A DNA stretch of 64,000 nucleotides from Luteolibacter luteus (GTDB taxonomy: Bacteria > Verrucomicrobiota > Verrucomicrobiia > Verrucomicrobiales > Akkermansiaceae). This document shows positions 1 through 8,907 of the stretch, one piece after another. The stretch is taken from NCBI RefSeq assembly GCF_012913485.1, contig NZ_CP051774.1, forward strand, positions 2,232,001-2,296,000, read 5' to 3'. Below the pieces are notes generated by a model. The model searched no databases, had not been told where the DNA came from, and saw only the letters and a list, made by a program, of their open reading frames with translations. The position numbers and the translations under genes are program-made. Every line of letters starts with the position of its first letter. The stretch's first letter is position 1.

Positions 1-1087
1 CCTGCCCATTGAGAAACTTCGGGCCTGCAATCGGAATCGTCTTATTGGTCCCCGGCAGATCCTGATTGTAGGTTTGATAGGACAGCGCCACCGGTCCGAT
101 ATTGAGCGGAAGCGACTGAGGAGGGATGCCAGCAACCTGACCGGCTGCCACGATGCTTCCCGACTTGTTCAGCACCCAATTCTTGAAGGTGGTCCCCGAG
201 GTGGCCGCCGTCTGGAGAACGTAGCCATCGAGCTTCTCTTCGGGGAGGAAAGTATCCAACTCCTTGCCGCTGGCAGTCAGGATCATCACGTGTCCGAGTT
301 CCGCGGTTCCCGCCTTCTGCTCCTGGTAGCGGCGGGCTCCGGTTGGCCCGCGATCATAGAAAGGCACTCGCACTTGGGAGGCCCGGAGCTCATCCATCGG
401 AGTGAGTTTGAACTGGCCCGGCGTGAAGATCGAGGCATCCAACGTTACCGCGGACATCGAGCCGACCGACAAGCCTGCTAGGCGGCGGGTGATGTTGATG
501 ACCGGAAAGCCGGCTCCGGTGTAGTCGAACGATACCACCATGTCGCCGATCAAGCGGACCAATTCTGAGATGGCCTGCGCGCAGCTCCCCTGATTCAGGG
601 TGATGGGAATGCACGCAAAACATGTGGCAATCGTTCCTTTAATCATCGGCACGCCCAAGGCGATGCACCGGTCTATCAACGTGCCTAGGCTGACGGTCAT
701 GCTCTGGGCCGGAAACCCGATCGTGGTCCGAACCCCGGATCCGCCTCCGCTCGCGGCATCGAGGGTGATGGCCGTGGTCAGCTGAATTTTCTCGAGCCAA
801 TGCCAAGGCCCGACGACATCGACATTCACCCGGTTCCCGTTGCGATCAGGTCTGAGCGCGTGCCCAAAAAAGAAGCGCTGACTGTTTCGGTAGAAGCTCA
901 CCGTCTGCCCTTCCTCGGGGAACTCCTCGGCGCCGGGCACGAAGTTCCTCAAAGGCACCTCCCATCGGCACCGGTCAATGTTCAGGGCGATGAAATCGAA
1001 CTGGGCGGAATCACCGGTAAAGGGGCGCGCGTTGCCGTTCAGCCGTTTTCCTGCCTCCCCCGCATAGCTCCAGATATTAGCAGGCAT
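1..1087 (-). CDS. phage tail/baseplate protein, 3' part outside window
   Basis: An open frame starts at the ATG at 1087 and runs without a stop for 362 codons off the left edge. It begins 3 nt after the tape-measure stop, so it is the next tail gene in the minus-strand operon. The N-terminus (MPANIWSYAGEAGKRL) leads into a mixed beta-rich protein with no signal peptide or TM segment. Its place straight after the tape measure suggests a distal tail, hub or baseplate component. No recognisable catalytic motif was seen. The long plus-strand frames over this stretch are shadows. Product class is inferred from synteny. Confidence 0.7.
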   Translation of the reverse strand, partial: MPANIWSYAGEAGKRLNGNARPFTGDSAQFDFIALNIDRCRWEVPLRNFVPGAEEFPEEGQTVSFYRNSQRFFFGHALRPDRNGNRVNVDVVGPWHWLEKIQLTTAITLDAASGGGSGVRTTIGFPAQSMTVSLGTLIDRCIALGVPMIKGTIATCFACIPITLNQGSCAQAISELVRLIGDMVVSFDYTGAGFPVINITRRLAGLSVGSMSAVTLDASIFTPGQFKLTPMDELRASQVRVPFYDRGPTGARRYQEQKAGTAELGHVMILTASGKELDTFLPEEKLDGYVLQTAATSGTTFKNWVLNKSGSIVAAGQVAGIPPQSLPLNIGPVALSYQTYNQDLPGTNKTIPIAGPKFLNGQ

Positions 1088-1090
1088 GGC

Positions 1091-2563
1091 TTATTGCTGG
1101 TTGGGGACCGACTGCATCATTTGCCGGGTCTCCCCGATGATCTTCCGGACGTCGACCATGTCGGATGCCAGGCCATTCACCTGAAGCACCGTCTCGTTAA
1201 TCGTGGTGTTGACCTCTTGGCGCATGCCGATGAAGGACTCCCTAAGCTTGAGAAGCTCGGCCTTTATGGGCTCCAGCTGCTCTCCGTCCGGTATATGATC
1301 GGAAAGGAGGTCTTTGAGAGCTTCCATCGATTCAACCGCCTGCCGCGAAAGCTCTTGGCCGGTTTGCTCCTGAACCTTTGCCACGGTATCAAGGACCTTC
1401 TTCACACCTTCGGTGGCCTTGGTGCTGATTTCCTCCGTGGCATCAGCGTTTATCGCATCGAGCTTGTCACCGGTCGTTGCCACCAGCGCGCGCATTCTTT
1501 CGGTGATGACGCCCGACAAGTTCTCGACATCGGCCTGCGCTTTGTCGGCGGCCGCGCGTGCATCGGTGGCCTCTCTTCGAAGCCCTTCCACGTCAGCCTG
1601 GGTAGTTGCGTCATTTGCCTCTGCGGTTTGCACATTGAGGTCGGCCTTAGCCGCTGCAGCCGTTGCAAGGTCGGCCTTCGCTTTCGCGTCCTCCAGGTCT
1701 CTCTGAAGGCGGGCAAGCTCCGCTTTCAAATCCTCTCGCACGCCCACCGCCTCGACTTCCCGAGGGCTCGCGCCAGCACGCACAGCGGCATTCTGCTGGG
1801 ACTGGCGGACGGCTGCATCGGCATCCGCCGTCGCGTCGAAGAGCTTGCGTTGGCGCTCGATCGCGGCCGTCGCGGCATCGATGGCCTCGCGCCCCCGCTG
1901 GAAGAATTCCACCAAGGAGTTTCGCCGGGTTTCAAGCCGCGCATTGTCTTGCGCCGTCTTCAGGTTCTTTGCCGCGGTGGCCGCATTGTCCTGCGCCGTC
2001 TTCAGCGCCTTGAAGTCCTCTACCGCACCGGTGATCGCCGACCGGAGCTTGCCGGTGAAAAGGCCGGCCAAGCCGCCAATGGCAGCTCCCAGCGGACCGC
2101 CAACCGCAAAGCCCTGAGCGGCACCGGCGGCCGTGGCAGAAAGAGTCTCAAGCCCCGTGGCCATCCCGCCAACGAACTGAGCCCCGCGGGCATTGCTTTC
2201 GCTGAGATTGTTCGCCAAGGTGCGCACGTCCCGGGCAACGTCTCCAATCACCTGGGCGAACTGGGCGGCGACCTGCGCACGCTGCAGCCCGATCAATTCA
2301 TCCATCTTCGGGGAGGCCTCGTCGGCATTGTCCCCAAGGTCCTGAGCGTGCTCCGCGGCATCGCTCACCGAATCGGCAAGCTTGTTCGTGGCCTCGGCCT
2401 GCCGGTTGATCTCGTCCGTTCGCTCCGGGCCCATCATGGAATCCGGCATCGACATGGGATTTGCCGCGGCCTGCTGGATCTCCTTGATCGCCTCCTCCAC
2501 CTTCTCGGCTCCGGAGGTGTCAGCCTCCGTTCCGATCCGGATATTCACGTCCTTGTCTGCCAT
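1091..2563 (-). CDS. tail tape-measure protein
   Basis: 490 aa from the ATG at 2563 (MADKDVNIRIGTEAD). The protein is Ala/Lys/Glu/Asp-rich with long predicted coiled coils (about residues 10-130 and 230-400, many KTAQDNA- and AKADLA-type heptads) and a central Gly/Ala hydrophobic stretch around residues 155-180 (GGPLGAAIGGLAGLF). This architecture is typical of tape-measure proteins, which set tail length and help DNA passage. 490 aa would predict a fairly short tail. The frame continues upstream, but the motif at 2604-2619 and paralogue spacing favour this start. It lies between a two-TM cargo gene and a tail-tip gene. Confidence 0.85.
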   Translation of the reverse strand: MADKDVNIRIGTEADTSGAEKVEEAIKEIQQAAANPMSMPDSMMGPERTDEINRQAEATNKLADSVSDAAEHAQDLGDNADEASPKMDELIGLQRAQVAAQFAQVIGDVARDVRTLANNLSESNARGAQFVGGMATGLETLSATAAGAAQGFAVGGPLGAAIGGLAGLFTGKLRSAITGAVEDFKALKTAQDNAATAAKNLKTAQDNARLETRRNSLVEFFQRGREAIDAATAAIERQRKLFDATADADAAVRQSQQNAAVRAGASPREVEAVGVREDLKAELARLQRDLEDAKAKADLATAAAAKADLNVQTAEANDATTQADVEGLRREATDARAAADKAQADVENLSGVITERMRALVATTGDKLDAINADATEEISTKATEGVKKVLDTVAKVQEQTGQELSRQAVESMEALKDLLSDHIPDGEQLEPIKAELLKLRESFIGMRQEVNTTINETVLQVNGLASDMVDVRKIIGETRQMMQSVPNQQ

Positions 2564-2603
2564 GCGCGCAGGGTCACGCGCGCGGGAGGCTTCCGCGATT
2601 CGC

Positions 2604-2619
2604 CGGAGTGGTCCCCAGC
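2604..2619 (-). promoter_or_regulatory. late-region repeat motif, copy 1 (before tape measure)
   Basis: The minus strand reads ...TGGGGACCACTCCG, matching the shared core GGGGACCACTCC. The core's plus-strand GTGGTCCCC begins at 2608, 45 nt upstream of the tape-measure start. Role inferred from fixed spacing across copies. Confidence 0.6.
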
Positions 2620-2700
2620 TGCTTGCTGGGCCGTCCCTTGTATGCGTGCTAAGCAAGCCGCCGCGGCACTGAATCGGGCGGATGTACTTCCGCGGATTGC

Positions 2701-3171
2701 TTACGCGGAGCGGATGGTCTCTTCCGCCCTCTTGATCCGCCGCGCCCGCCAGAGGAGCAGGAGGGACCACGGGAGAGCCACGGCGAGGAGGAGGAGCCAG
2801 TGGGGAAGAAAAAAGCCCTTTTCCTCATGTAGGAGGAACGGGGGGCATAGCGGGACTGAAGCGTTATCCGCTCTCGGACTGAACCCTCTCAATCGTCCTT
2901 TTGGTGCATAGATTGTCAGTGGCTCCGGAGACTGTAAAAATCGGAAAGACGCTGACGTGTCACTCCACCTACAAACCACTCCTCCCGCAGCCTGACCGAC
3001 CGAAGCTCGATTCACGGTGGCGGATGCGTATCGGGTGAAAGAGTCGCGCCATGCCCAGCAGATGAACCCCATCACCAACAGGCCTGACCAAAACGTGATG
3101 GAGCGATGCAGCGGGCGGGGCTTCACGGGGGCAGGTTGCAGGGACTGACCGCTGGAGACACGCGAAATCAC
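2701..3171 (-). CDS. two-TM protein, paralogue 1
   Basis: 156 aa from a GTG at 3171; a GTG at 3126 is an alternative. The N-terminal hydrophobic segment follows PAPVKPRPLHRSITFWSG, and a second one near the C-terminus (PHWLLLLAVALPWSLLLLW) is followed by RARRIKRAEE. The polar middle should lie outside the membrane. It is clearly paralogous to the protein at 19,433-19,915: both ends match and the middle diverges. Neither looks like a virion, holin or spanin gene. It probably belongs to a host family carried as cargo. It sits between tail genes on the same strand. Function unknown. Confidence 0.75.
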   Translation of the reverse strand: MISRVSSGQSLQPAPVKPRPLHRSITFWSGLLVMGFICWAWRDSFTRYASATVNRASVGQAAGGVVCRWSDTSASFRFLQSPEPLTIYAPKGRLRGFSPRADNASVPLCPPFLLHEEKGFFLPHWLLLLAVALPWSLLLLWRARRIKRAEETIRSA

Positions 3172-3248
3172 CCTTCCTCGCCTGGAATGTTGCCATTCGT
3201 CTCCTTTTCCCGGATCTGGACTGCGATGCTCTGACCTGCACCCGTGGG

Positions 3249-5063
3249 TTAGTTCGTGGTCAGCGTCGTATGGAGCGCTGCCATTTCGAAGAGATCCAAA
3301 GCGCGCTGGATGATCACCACCCGGGCGACGTCGCCGGCCGCGGCATTCGCCCCGCTCACTCCGGCCATGATGCGGGTGATCCCGCTGGAGGTGGCATCGG
3401 TGGTGCCAGAGCTGGTGAGGGCGCCAGACGCGACAAGCACGCCATTTACGAAGAGGGCGGCGGTGCCAGCGGCGTAGTTGATCGAGACGGCCAATGTCTT
3501 GGCATCATACTGCGCGGCAGCCCCGGCGAAGGTGACAGTCGCGGTCGCCTCGCTATCAGTGCGGCGGATGAGAGCTTTCAGGTCGCCACCATCCACCCGA
3601 AGGAGCGAGCGCGGCTGGGTGCTATCGTTCGTCCCGCAGAGCAACAGGTCATTGAGGCCAGTCACCCGATTGAGCGTGCCATACCATGCAAGAGTGAGGC
3701 CGCTCAGGCTCACCAGCTGGAGCGGGCTGGAAAGGTCCATCCGATCATTCGAGCCGTCGAACTGCGCGCGGTAGCCGTTCACGAACTTGGCAGGCGAAAC
3801 GCTGGTGCGATTCAGCGTCATGGTATTCGTACCCCCCATGTCGATCACCGAGGTGGCTCCGGTCACGGCATTGTAGAAGATAAGCCAGCACCCGGTGGCG
3901 GTGGGTGAGTTCACGTGATCGTTCTGCGCGCGGGCCTGCAGGGTGTAGCCCCGCATAAGGTTCGCCGTGCCGGCATCGGTGGCCCCGATCACAAGCGGTG
4001 CGGTCGAATTGAAGATCGCAGTCGAGACGCCGACGACCACCGCCCCGAGTTGGAGCGCCGGAGGAATGAAGAGCTCACCCTGGGGAAAGGCATCCGTGGC
4101 GACATAGAAGCGAATGTTTGAGCCCGTCCGCTCCGCCACCAGCGTGGCCAGCGTGAGCGGCGCAAGGCCTGTCGGTACCGTGCTGGTGTAGGTGAGCACG
4201 CCGCCCGCGGTGCCATCGGTCGAGATCTGCAACTCAACGGTGCCGTTCGGATTGACGAAAAGTGCGTAGCTTCTTTGGTTCCCTGCCGCGGTCCACTTGG
4301 AGACAAGGCAGTACTTCGTTCCCGGGGTGTAGCTATCGAGCTTCCCTTGCCATGAGAGGGCGAAGTTTCCGGAGAAGTCCAAGCCGCCAGTGTCCGGGAC
4401 GCTCCCGTAGTTCCCGGCGATTCCGGGAAGATAGAGGCCGCCGACCCTCACGCCGCTGCGCATCGACCGGGCGATCGCGACCGGCTGGTTCGCACCCGTC
4501 GCTTGCACGGCATCCATCGAGCCGGTGCCGGAATTCGACCAGAGGGAAAGGGGCTCAAGCGTGCCGTTCGAAATGCCGACATCCGCATAGAGGGCAACTT
4601 CCGCGCCTGCTCCAGGCTGGGGGGCATTGGCTTCTGCCACGATCTCCCCGCCGAGGATAACGAGGTTCTGCTTGGTCAGGCGTTCTCTTTGATTGGTTGG
4701 CCACGATTTCACGGCCGCGTTCTTCAGCCTCCACGCTTTGCCCGACTGGAGCGAAAAAACGATGTCCCGCATGTCCCGGGGCAACGCCATTGCCTCATTC
4801 ATCCGCGTTTCGAAGGCATCGTCTAGCGTGTCCTTGATGCGGCACAGTGTGAAGGTCAGCTTGTGGGCTTCATTCCCGCGGGGGAAGTTCCGGACGCCCA
4901 CGATATTGGAGCCCTGCGCGACATCGACGACCTGCTCGCCGTCGATCGCCACCGGGGACCACATGGGATCTCCGATTTCCACGAGCACCTTCTTCGCGCC
5001 GTCCGGATCCCAGACAACGCGCACGAAGGAATCGAGAAGCACCTCGTCGCTTTCCTCAGCCAT
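3249..5063 (-). CDS. tail protein with two LamG/ConA-like domains
   Basis: 604 aa. Residues 1-150 resemble a phage tail structural domain (FVRVVWDPDGAKKVLVEIGD at the start). The rest reads as two concanavalin A/LamG-like beta-sandwiches, about residues 190-390 and 415-600, with typical strands such as FSGNFALSWQGKLDSYTPG and LSGLTLAWYGTL. Such domains bind glycans or other surfaces, so a receptor-contact role is likely. It begins 3 nt after the upstream gene's stop, within the tail operon. Assignment of the repeats is by pattern only. Confidence 0.7.
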   Translation of the reverse strand: MAEESDEVLLDSFVRVVWDPDGAKKVLVEIGDPMWSPVAIDGEQVVDVAQGSNIVGVRNFPRGNEAHKLTFTLCRIKDTLDDAFETRMNEAMALPRDMRDIVFSLQSGKAWRLKNAAVKSWPTNQRERLTKQNLVILGGEIVAEANAPQPGAGAEVALYADVGISNGTLEPLSLWSNSGTGSMDAVQATGANQPVAIARSMRSGVRVGGLYLPGIAGNYGSVPDTGGLDFSGNFALSWQGKLDSYTPGTKYCLVSKWTAAGNQRSYALFVNPNGTVELQISTDGTAGGVLTYTSTVPTGLAPLTLATLVAERTGSNIRFYVATDAFPQGELFIPPALQLGAVVVGVSTAIFNSTAPLVIGATDAGTANLMRGYTLQARAQNDHVNSPTATGCWLIFYNAVTGATSVIDMGGTNTMTLNRTSVSPAKFVNGYRAQFDGSNDRMDLSSPLQLVSLSGLTLAWYGTLNRVTGLNDLLLCGTNDSTQPRSLLRVDGGDLKALIRRTDSEATATVTFAGAAAQYDAKTLAVSINYAAGTAALFVNGVLVASGALTSSGTTDATSSGITRIMAGVSGANAAAGDVARVVIIQRALDLFEMAALHTTLTTN

Positions 5064-5066
5064 AAA

Positions 5067-5858
5067 TCAGATGTCCACCTTGATCGGCGGCTTGGGCAAT
5101 CCGCCTTCGCCACCGGAAAGATATGTTTTGGTCAGGGTCAGCAAGCCGGATCCATTGTTACCAGGCGCATTGGCGATACTCACAAGCGCGTTCGCCGCGA
5201 CGTTGGCCTCGATCGCCGCCTTGATCTGCGTAGCGGTCGAGGTGGGACCGCCCGATCCGTTGGTCGCGAAGTAAACCACGATCTCGAACTTCGATGGAGT
5301 CTCAACCCGCAGCGGGCGATTGATCCCGCCGGGGTGCGTGATCTCAATGGAAATGCCGTCACCGATCCTTCCGGGCTCACGCGCGGTGAACTTGAGGTTC
5401 GCGTTGGGCGTCCCGATGGCAGTGGTCAAGGAAGCGGCGACAGGGTCCACCGCGCCACCCAAATCCACCGTGACCGGCGGTTGCGGATCCCCGCTCTCTC
5501 CCCCTCCAAGGTCCTCGGTGATTGGGGGCGGCGTCCAGTGGGTGAAGACCGGTTCTCCACCGATGATGCCACTCGTCGGCGAGTAGTCATCCACCAGCCA
5601 AGGCCACGGTGCCGGGCCTCCGTTGAAGAGCTTGGTGTTCGACGGGTCGTAGATGTCCCACGTCGGGGCGTCCTTCACGATCTTGGCGGTGCCATTCACG
5701 TGAAGGAAATACGGGTTGCTTGCCTCTCCGGGATCATTCGCGATGCGATAGTTCCCATTGACCGCCGCGGCCTCACCTCCGGTGCACCCGGAGATCGTGA
5801 AGCCCGGCCAAGGACCGGTGAGAACGGACAAGTCGACGGTAACGGGAGCGGAGGGCAT
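5067..5858 (-). CDS. phage tail-associated protein
   Basis: 263 aa. The C-terminal half (about residues 150-255) carries FTAREPGRIGDGISIEITHPG followed by an alternating segment rich in Thr/Ala/Asn and ending LLTLTKTYLSGGEGG. That arrangement resembles the small beta-domain found repeated in phage tail and sheath-like proteins. The N-terminal half is Gly/Pro/Thr rich. Spacing to neighbours is 3-4 nt, so it is part of the tail operon between the tube-like protein and the LamG protein. No enzymatic motif is visible. Confidence 0.65.
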   Translation of the reverse strand: MPSAPVTVDLSVLTGPWPGFTISGCTGGEAAAVNGNYRIANDPGEASNPYFLHVNGTAKIVKDAPTWDIYDPSNTKLFNGGPAPWPWLVDDYSPTSGIIGGEPVFTHWTPPPITEDLGGGESGDPQPPVTVDLGGAVDPVAASLTTAIGTPNANLKFTAREPGRIGDGISIEITHPGGINRPLRVETPSKFEIVVYFATNGSGGPTSTATQIKAAIEANVAANALVSIANAPGNNGSGLLTLTKTYLSGGEGGLPKPPIKVDI

Positions 5859-5862
5859 GGAA

Positions 5863-6387
5863 TCAGGTCAGGTTGGAAACTTCGCCGGTGTTCAGCGTGC
5901 TGATGAGCTGGGTGAGCACGATCGCGTAAGGATCGAGGCCTTCCTTGAAGGTGTAGCCCTCGCAGCTTGCTTCAGCCCACACGTTGAGCGCTACGATCTC
6001 CTGGTCGGTCTGGTCGTATCCCTGAACGATCCACCAGCCGGTTAGCAACTCGCTTGCACTACCAGGAACGAACACGCCGCCGACGGGCTTCTCGCCACCA
6101 AGGACAAGCTCGGCAAGGGTGGTCTCGGTGAACTCCTGAAGCGAGAACGCGTGAGTCACCTCCGTGCTAAGGATGATGGATTTCCGGTTCTGGAATTTGC
6201 CGGGAGCCGGAGCGCGGCGCTTCACGATGTTGCGCGTCACCTTCGGAGCCCAATCCGTGATAGATGGGAATTTGATGTAGTTCCCCGGCGAGGTGTCGGG
6301 CATGGCCTCGGGGCCGGTGGGAATGCCGCCGATGACGGTACCGGCGCGGCAGAAAAGGAGATGGCTACCAATGATGATGTCTTTCAC
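5863..6387 (-). CDS. major tail (tube) protein candidate
   Basis: 174 aa. The sequence starts MKDIIIGSHLLFCRAGTV and is rich in beta-forming segments, with no TM or signal peptide. Size and position, after the gp36/gp37-like head-tail joining genes and upstream of the tape measure, fit the tail-tube protein of a siphovirus. A contractile sheath gene is absent, which supports a siphovirus-type tail. The identification rests on gene order and size, not on a conserved motif. Confidence 0.6.
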   Translation of the reverse strand: MKDIIIGSHLLFCRAGTVIGGIPTGPEAMPDTSPGNYIKFPSITDWAPKVTRNIVKRRAPAPGKFQNRKSIILSTEVTHAFSLQEFTETTLAELVLGGEKPVGGVFVPGSASELLTGWWIVQGYDQTDQEIVALNVWAEASCEGYTFKEGLDPYAIVLTQLISTLNTGEVSNLT

Positions 6388-6401
6388 GGGATCAGGTGGT
6401 G

Positions 6402-6641
6402 TTAGGATTGAACGTCAATAATCTCAGCTTCGCCGGCGTCCTTCAGGAATTTGGCATGTGCGATGGGGACCAACGGGACGACCTGCCCCTTGCCGAACGT
6501 GAAGCCGCGGGCGCGGGTTTTCTTCGCCTTGGTCTCAATGGTCGCGGTTCCCGATTCCTCTGGTGCGGTGTCTTCTGCCTTGGGGACGGCGGCTCTGCGG
6601 CGGCGTGGTGCCGGTGGTGTCGATGATTGCTCTTCGCTCAT
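6402..6641 (-). CDS. small hypothetical phage protein
   Basis: 79 aa from the ATG at 6641 (MSEEQSSTPPAPRRRRAAV). The N-terminal half is charged and low complexity (Pro/Arg/Ala/Glu). The C-terminal half (GFTFGKGQVVPLVPIAHAKFLKDAGEAEIIDVQ) is ordered and resembles short phage proteins that lie between head-joining and tail-tube genes in B3-like phages. It starts 4 nt after the gp37-like stop. Function unknown. Confidence 0.65.
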   Translation of the reverse strand: MSEEQSSTPPAPRRRRAAVPKAEDTAPEESGTATIETKAKKTRARGFTFGKGQVVPLVPIAHAKFLKDAGEAEIIDVQS

Positions 6642-6645
6642 GGGA

Positions 6646-7098
6646 TCAGCTGATGAGGTTTCCGGGCGCTTGCGCGGTGAGGGTAGCGACGTCGTAGACA
6701 GCGCCATCTCTGCCGGTGGCGGCTTCGAAGGTGACGCTGCCGCAGGTGATATACATTGACCGGTTGGAAGGGACTTCGGGCGGCCACCAGCCCTGGAGCT
6801 TCTCCTCGATCTCGGTCATCAGGTCGTCGGCGTCCTTGATGTCCTTCTGTGTGAGAAGGGGCACGGTGAAGAGATCCACGGCATAGTTGCCAACGTAGAA
6901 CGATGTCTTTGCCTTCCCGCCGGTGTTCTGGCCGGTCAGCAATCGGATAATCACCGCCCGGCCCCGGGTCTTCGTCATCCGCTTTTCAAACTCGGTACCA
7001 ACGTTTGCCCGGAAAAACACAACGACCTTGCCTTGCAGCTCCGGAATCTCTTCCAGGCGCGATTTCATGGCGTGGGCGATGGTGCGGAGGCGGAGCAT
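6646..7098 (-). CDS. Mu gp37-like protein (DUF1834 type)
   Basis: 150 aa. Its ATG overlaps the stop of the gp36-like gene in a TGATG arrangement, so translation is coupled. In Mu and B3-like phages gp36 and gp37 are adjacent and lie between head and tail genes; the pair here has the matching sizes and order. The start (MLRLRTIAHAMKSRLEEIPEL) and a central stretch on tail-terminator-like folds (YVGNYAVDLFTVPLL) fit that family. A head-tail connector or tail-completion role is inferred. Confidence 0.65.
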   Translation of the reverse strand: MLRLRTIAHAMKSRLEEIPELQGKVVVFFRANVGTEFEKRMTKTRGRAVIIRLLTGQNTGGKAKTSFYVGNYAVDLFTVPLLTQKDIKDADDLMTEIEEKLQGWWPPEVPSNRSMYITCGSVTFEAATGRDGAVYDVATLTAQAPGNLIS

Positions 7099-7562
7099 CA
7101 GAAACGCAGGTAAGGGTCGCCACCGACGGCGGAGGATGCCGGGGAGGTCGCGGGAGGCGCTTCGGTCTCGGCGAAGGCCGAGGCATTCAGCGACGTGAGG
7201 GAGTTCCGGGTCTTAATCGCGTCGTTGTATTCGTCGCGCCGCGGATCGGTCATCCCTTCGGGGACCGGTGGAATCCCGATGATGGCGTAGCGGACGAGCA
7301 CGGCCGCAGGCCCGATGCACCAGTCTGGCAGCGTGCCGGGAGGGCCGAGGTAACGCACCGCAGGGTTGGCCATGATCTTCCCGCGGAACTCGGCGAGGAT
7401 CTGGTCGCGGATGATCGGCAGGCGATCGGCCGCATCGGGCGGAACCACTGCTTCGCCACCTTCTTCCGGATACTCGGCGTTGGCGACTTCGTTGTAGACG
7501 TCGAGCTCCCGCTGGGAGAACCGGGACTTGGCAAGGTCGGCAGTGAATTCAATCCAAGGCAT
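7098..7562 (-). CDS. Mu gp36-like protein (DUF1320 type)
   Basis: 154 aa from the ATG at 7562 (MPWIEFTADLAKSRFSQREL). The N-terminal helix-rich region with a WIEFTADLAKSRFSQREL-type opening and a central D-Q-I-x-x-E-F-R-G-K-I segment fit the DUF1320/gp36 family of head-tail joining proteins. It is coupled to the downstream gp37-like gene. An upstream in-frame extension exists but lacks family similarity and would run into the preceding gene's terminator region. Confidence 0.7.
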   Translation of the reverse strand: MPWIEFTADLAKSRFSQRELDVYNEVANAEYPEEGGEAVVPPDAADRLPIIRDQILAEFRGKIMANPAVRYLGPPGTLPDWCIGPAAVLVRYAIIGIPPVPEGMTDPRRDEYNDAIKTRNSLTSLNASAFAETEAPPATSPASSAVGGDPYLRF

Positions 7563-7640
7563 GGCAGCTTTTCTAAGAGAACGCCCCGCCCATCTTGCGG
7601 ACGGACGGGGCGTGAGGGTCAGGAGCAAACAGCTAGGCAA

Positions 7641-7955
7641 TCACGGAACAGGCGGATTCCCGGAATCGGTTTCGGGGTCGTCGTTCTCGTCTTCCTCCTC
7701 TTCGGTCCCGGGCTCATCCGCCGTGCCGTTGGCCGCCTTCTTTGCGGCTTTCTTGGCCGCCTTCTTCGCGGCTGGCTTCGGAGGGTCGGCGTCGATCTCG
7801 GCCTTCTCCTTGGTGTCGGTGCCAGCCTCCACCTGCTTGAAGTGAAGGAAGCAATCGAGATCGGGACCGTCCGGAAGCTGAACGGTGGATCCGCTTTTGA
7901 AGTGCTTGCCGCCGTAGTGGATGCCGCGCGGGTCGGTGACTTTGTGGGGATTCAT
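7641..7955 (-). CDS. small phage protein with KKAA repeats and acidic tail
   Basis: 104 aa from the ATG at 7955 (MNPHKVTDPRGIHYGGKHF). The N-terminal 50 residues look folded and resemble small phage capsid-adjacent proteins. The C-terminal part is a lysine/alanine repeat (PAAKKAAKKAAKKAANG) followed by a run of Glu/Asp. It starts 7 nt downstream of the major capsid stop. A head-associated or head-tail joining role is possible; no motif proves it. Confidence 0.65.
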   Translation of the reverse strand: MNPHKVTDPRGIHYGGKHFKSGSTVQLPDGPDLDCFLHFKQVEAGTDTKEKAEIDADPPKPAAKKAAKKAAKKAANGTADEPGTEEEEDENDDPETDSGNPPVP

Positions 7956-7962
7956 GGCAGTA

Positions 7963-8886
7963 TTAGCTGAGGACTGCGGAGAAGTAGTAAGCGGCGCCGG
8001 CAGCCACGACCTTTTCATCGGTATACTGGCGGGCGCGGACGATGCGGGAATCGATCTCGTTTTGATCGTAGGTGAAGGTCGAGATACCAACCGGGCCGGA
8101 GCCATCGGCATGCACCCAGTTGAAGGTGCGGGCCCAATTGAGGTCCGTCATATCCTCCGAAGGATTGGAGTAGCTGAGGAACGCCTCGTTCGACCAGATG
8201 TCACCGAGGGATGGGGTCTGCCCTTCCTGGGCGGTGTTGATGAGGTCACCAGCGACTGCGATCTGGACCTCGAGCACGGATTCGAGCTTCTCCTTGTTCA
8301 GGACGCCGTCGGTGTTGCCGAAGAAGCTGGTCTTGATCTCCGGGGAGAGAATCAGCTTCCGGTAAACATTATAGGGCAGCGTCAGGAGATTCGGCGTTAC
8401 GCCGATCTTGCCACGGATCACGGCCTTCGCCGCTTCAAGGTCCGCGATGATCGTGGTGCCGCTGGAGGCGCCCCACTTCACAGAAGGAGAAGACGTCGCG
8501 GTAGTCGCGCGGGCCATGTCACGGACGCGGATCTCGTGGTTCAGGGCGACCACGCGCACGGCGCGTTGCATCGCGGCCTTGTCCGCTGCGAAGACGTTGG
8601 CGAATTGCCGGATCTGCATCTTGTCCATCGGCTCCTCGATGCCGTAGTCCTGAGCGATATAGGAATCGCTCGAGAGCTTCGACTTGAGGCGCTTGAACCC
8701 GGACGCTGGCGCGCGCTGGATGTTCGTCGGGATGTCCGTGAAGTTGGACGAGTCGTAGACGTAGTATTGCGCGGCGTGATCCTGGACGTTGACCACCGGC
8801 GCGATGCGCGCGCCAACGGTCTGGAGGGTGGCAATGTACCGGCTGGCGGTCTTGGTGAGAACGGGATTGAGAAGTGGAGTCTTCAC
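7963..8886 (-). CDS. major capsid protein
   Basis: 307 aa. It follows the protease/scaffold and decoration genes, the standard order head protease-scaffold, decoration, major capsid. The sequence has the mixed alpha/beta content of HK97-fold capsid proteins, with a long helix region around residues 95-130 (MQIRQFANVFAADKAAMQRAV) and a beta-rich C-terminal half. It has no membrane segments. It is the only gene of right size in the head block, which strengthens the call. Related to capsid proteins of Mu/B3-like siphophages by context. Confidence 0.8.
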   Translation of the reverse strand: MKTPLLNPVLTKTASRYIATLQTVGARIAPVVNVQDHAAQYYVYDSSNFTDIPTNIQRAPASGFKRLKSKLSSDSYIAQDYGIEEPMDKMQIRQFANVFAADKAAMQRAVRVVALNHEIRVRDMARATTATSSPSVKWGASSGTTIIADLEAAKAVIRGKIGVTPNLLTLPYNVYRKLILSPEIKTSFFGNTDGVLNKEKLESVLEVQIAVAGDLINTAQEGQTPSLGDIWSNEAFLSYSNPSEDMTDLNWARTFNWVHADGSGPVGISTFTYDQNEIDSRIVRARQYTDEKVVAAGAAYYFSAVLS

Positions 8887-8907
8887 GATGGCAAATGAGG
8901 GTGTGCG

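Noticed and set aside
185-200. Further copy of the late motif
   Set aside because: Only the GGGGACCAC core is kept and it lies inside coding sequence with no start downstream at the right distance.
800-2911. 703-aa plus-strand frame
   Set aside because: It overlaps the tape-measure and tail genes on the opposite strand; composition is that of a GC-rich shadow frame.
4863-5903. 346-aa plus-strand frame
   Set aside because: Shadow of two minus-strand tail genes, without start signals or known domains.
7005-8898. Long plus-strand frames over head genes
   Set aside because: Shadows of capsid and gp36/gp37 genes that are supported by operon order.
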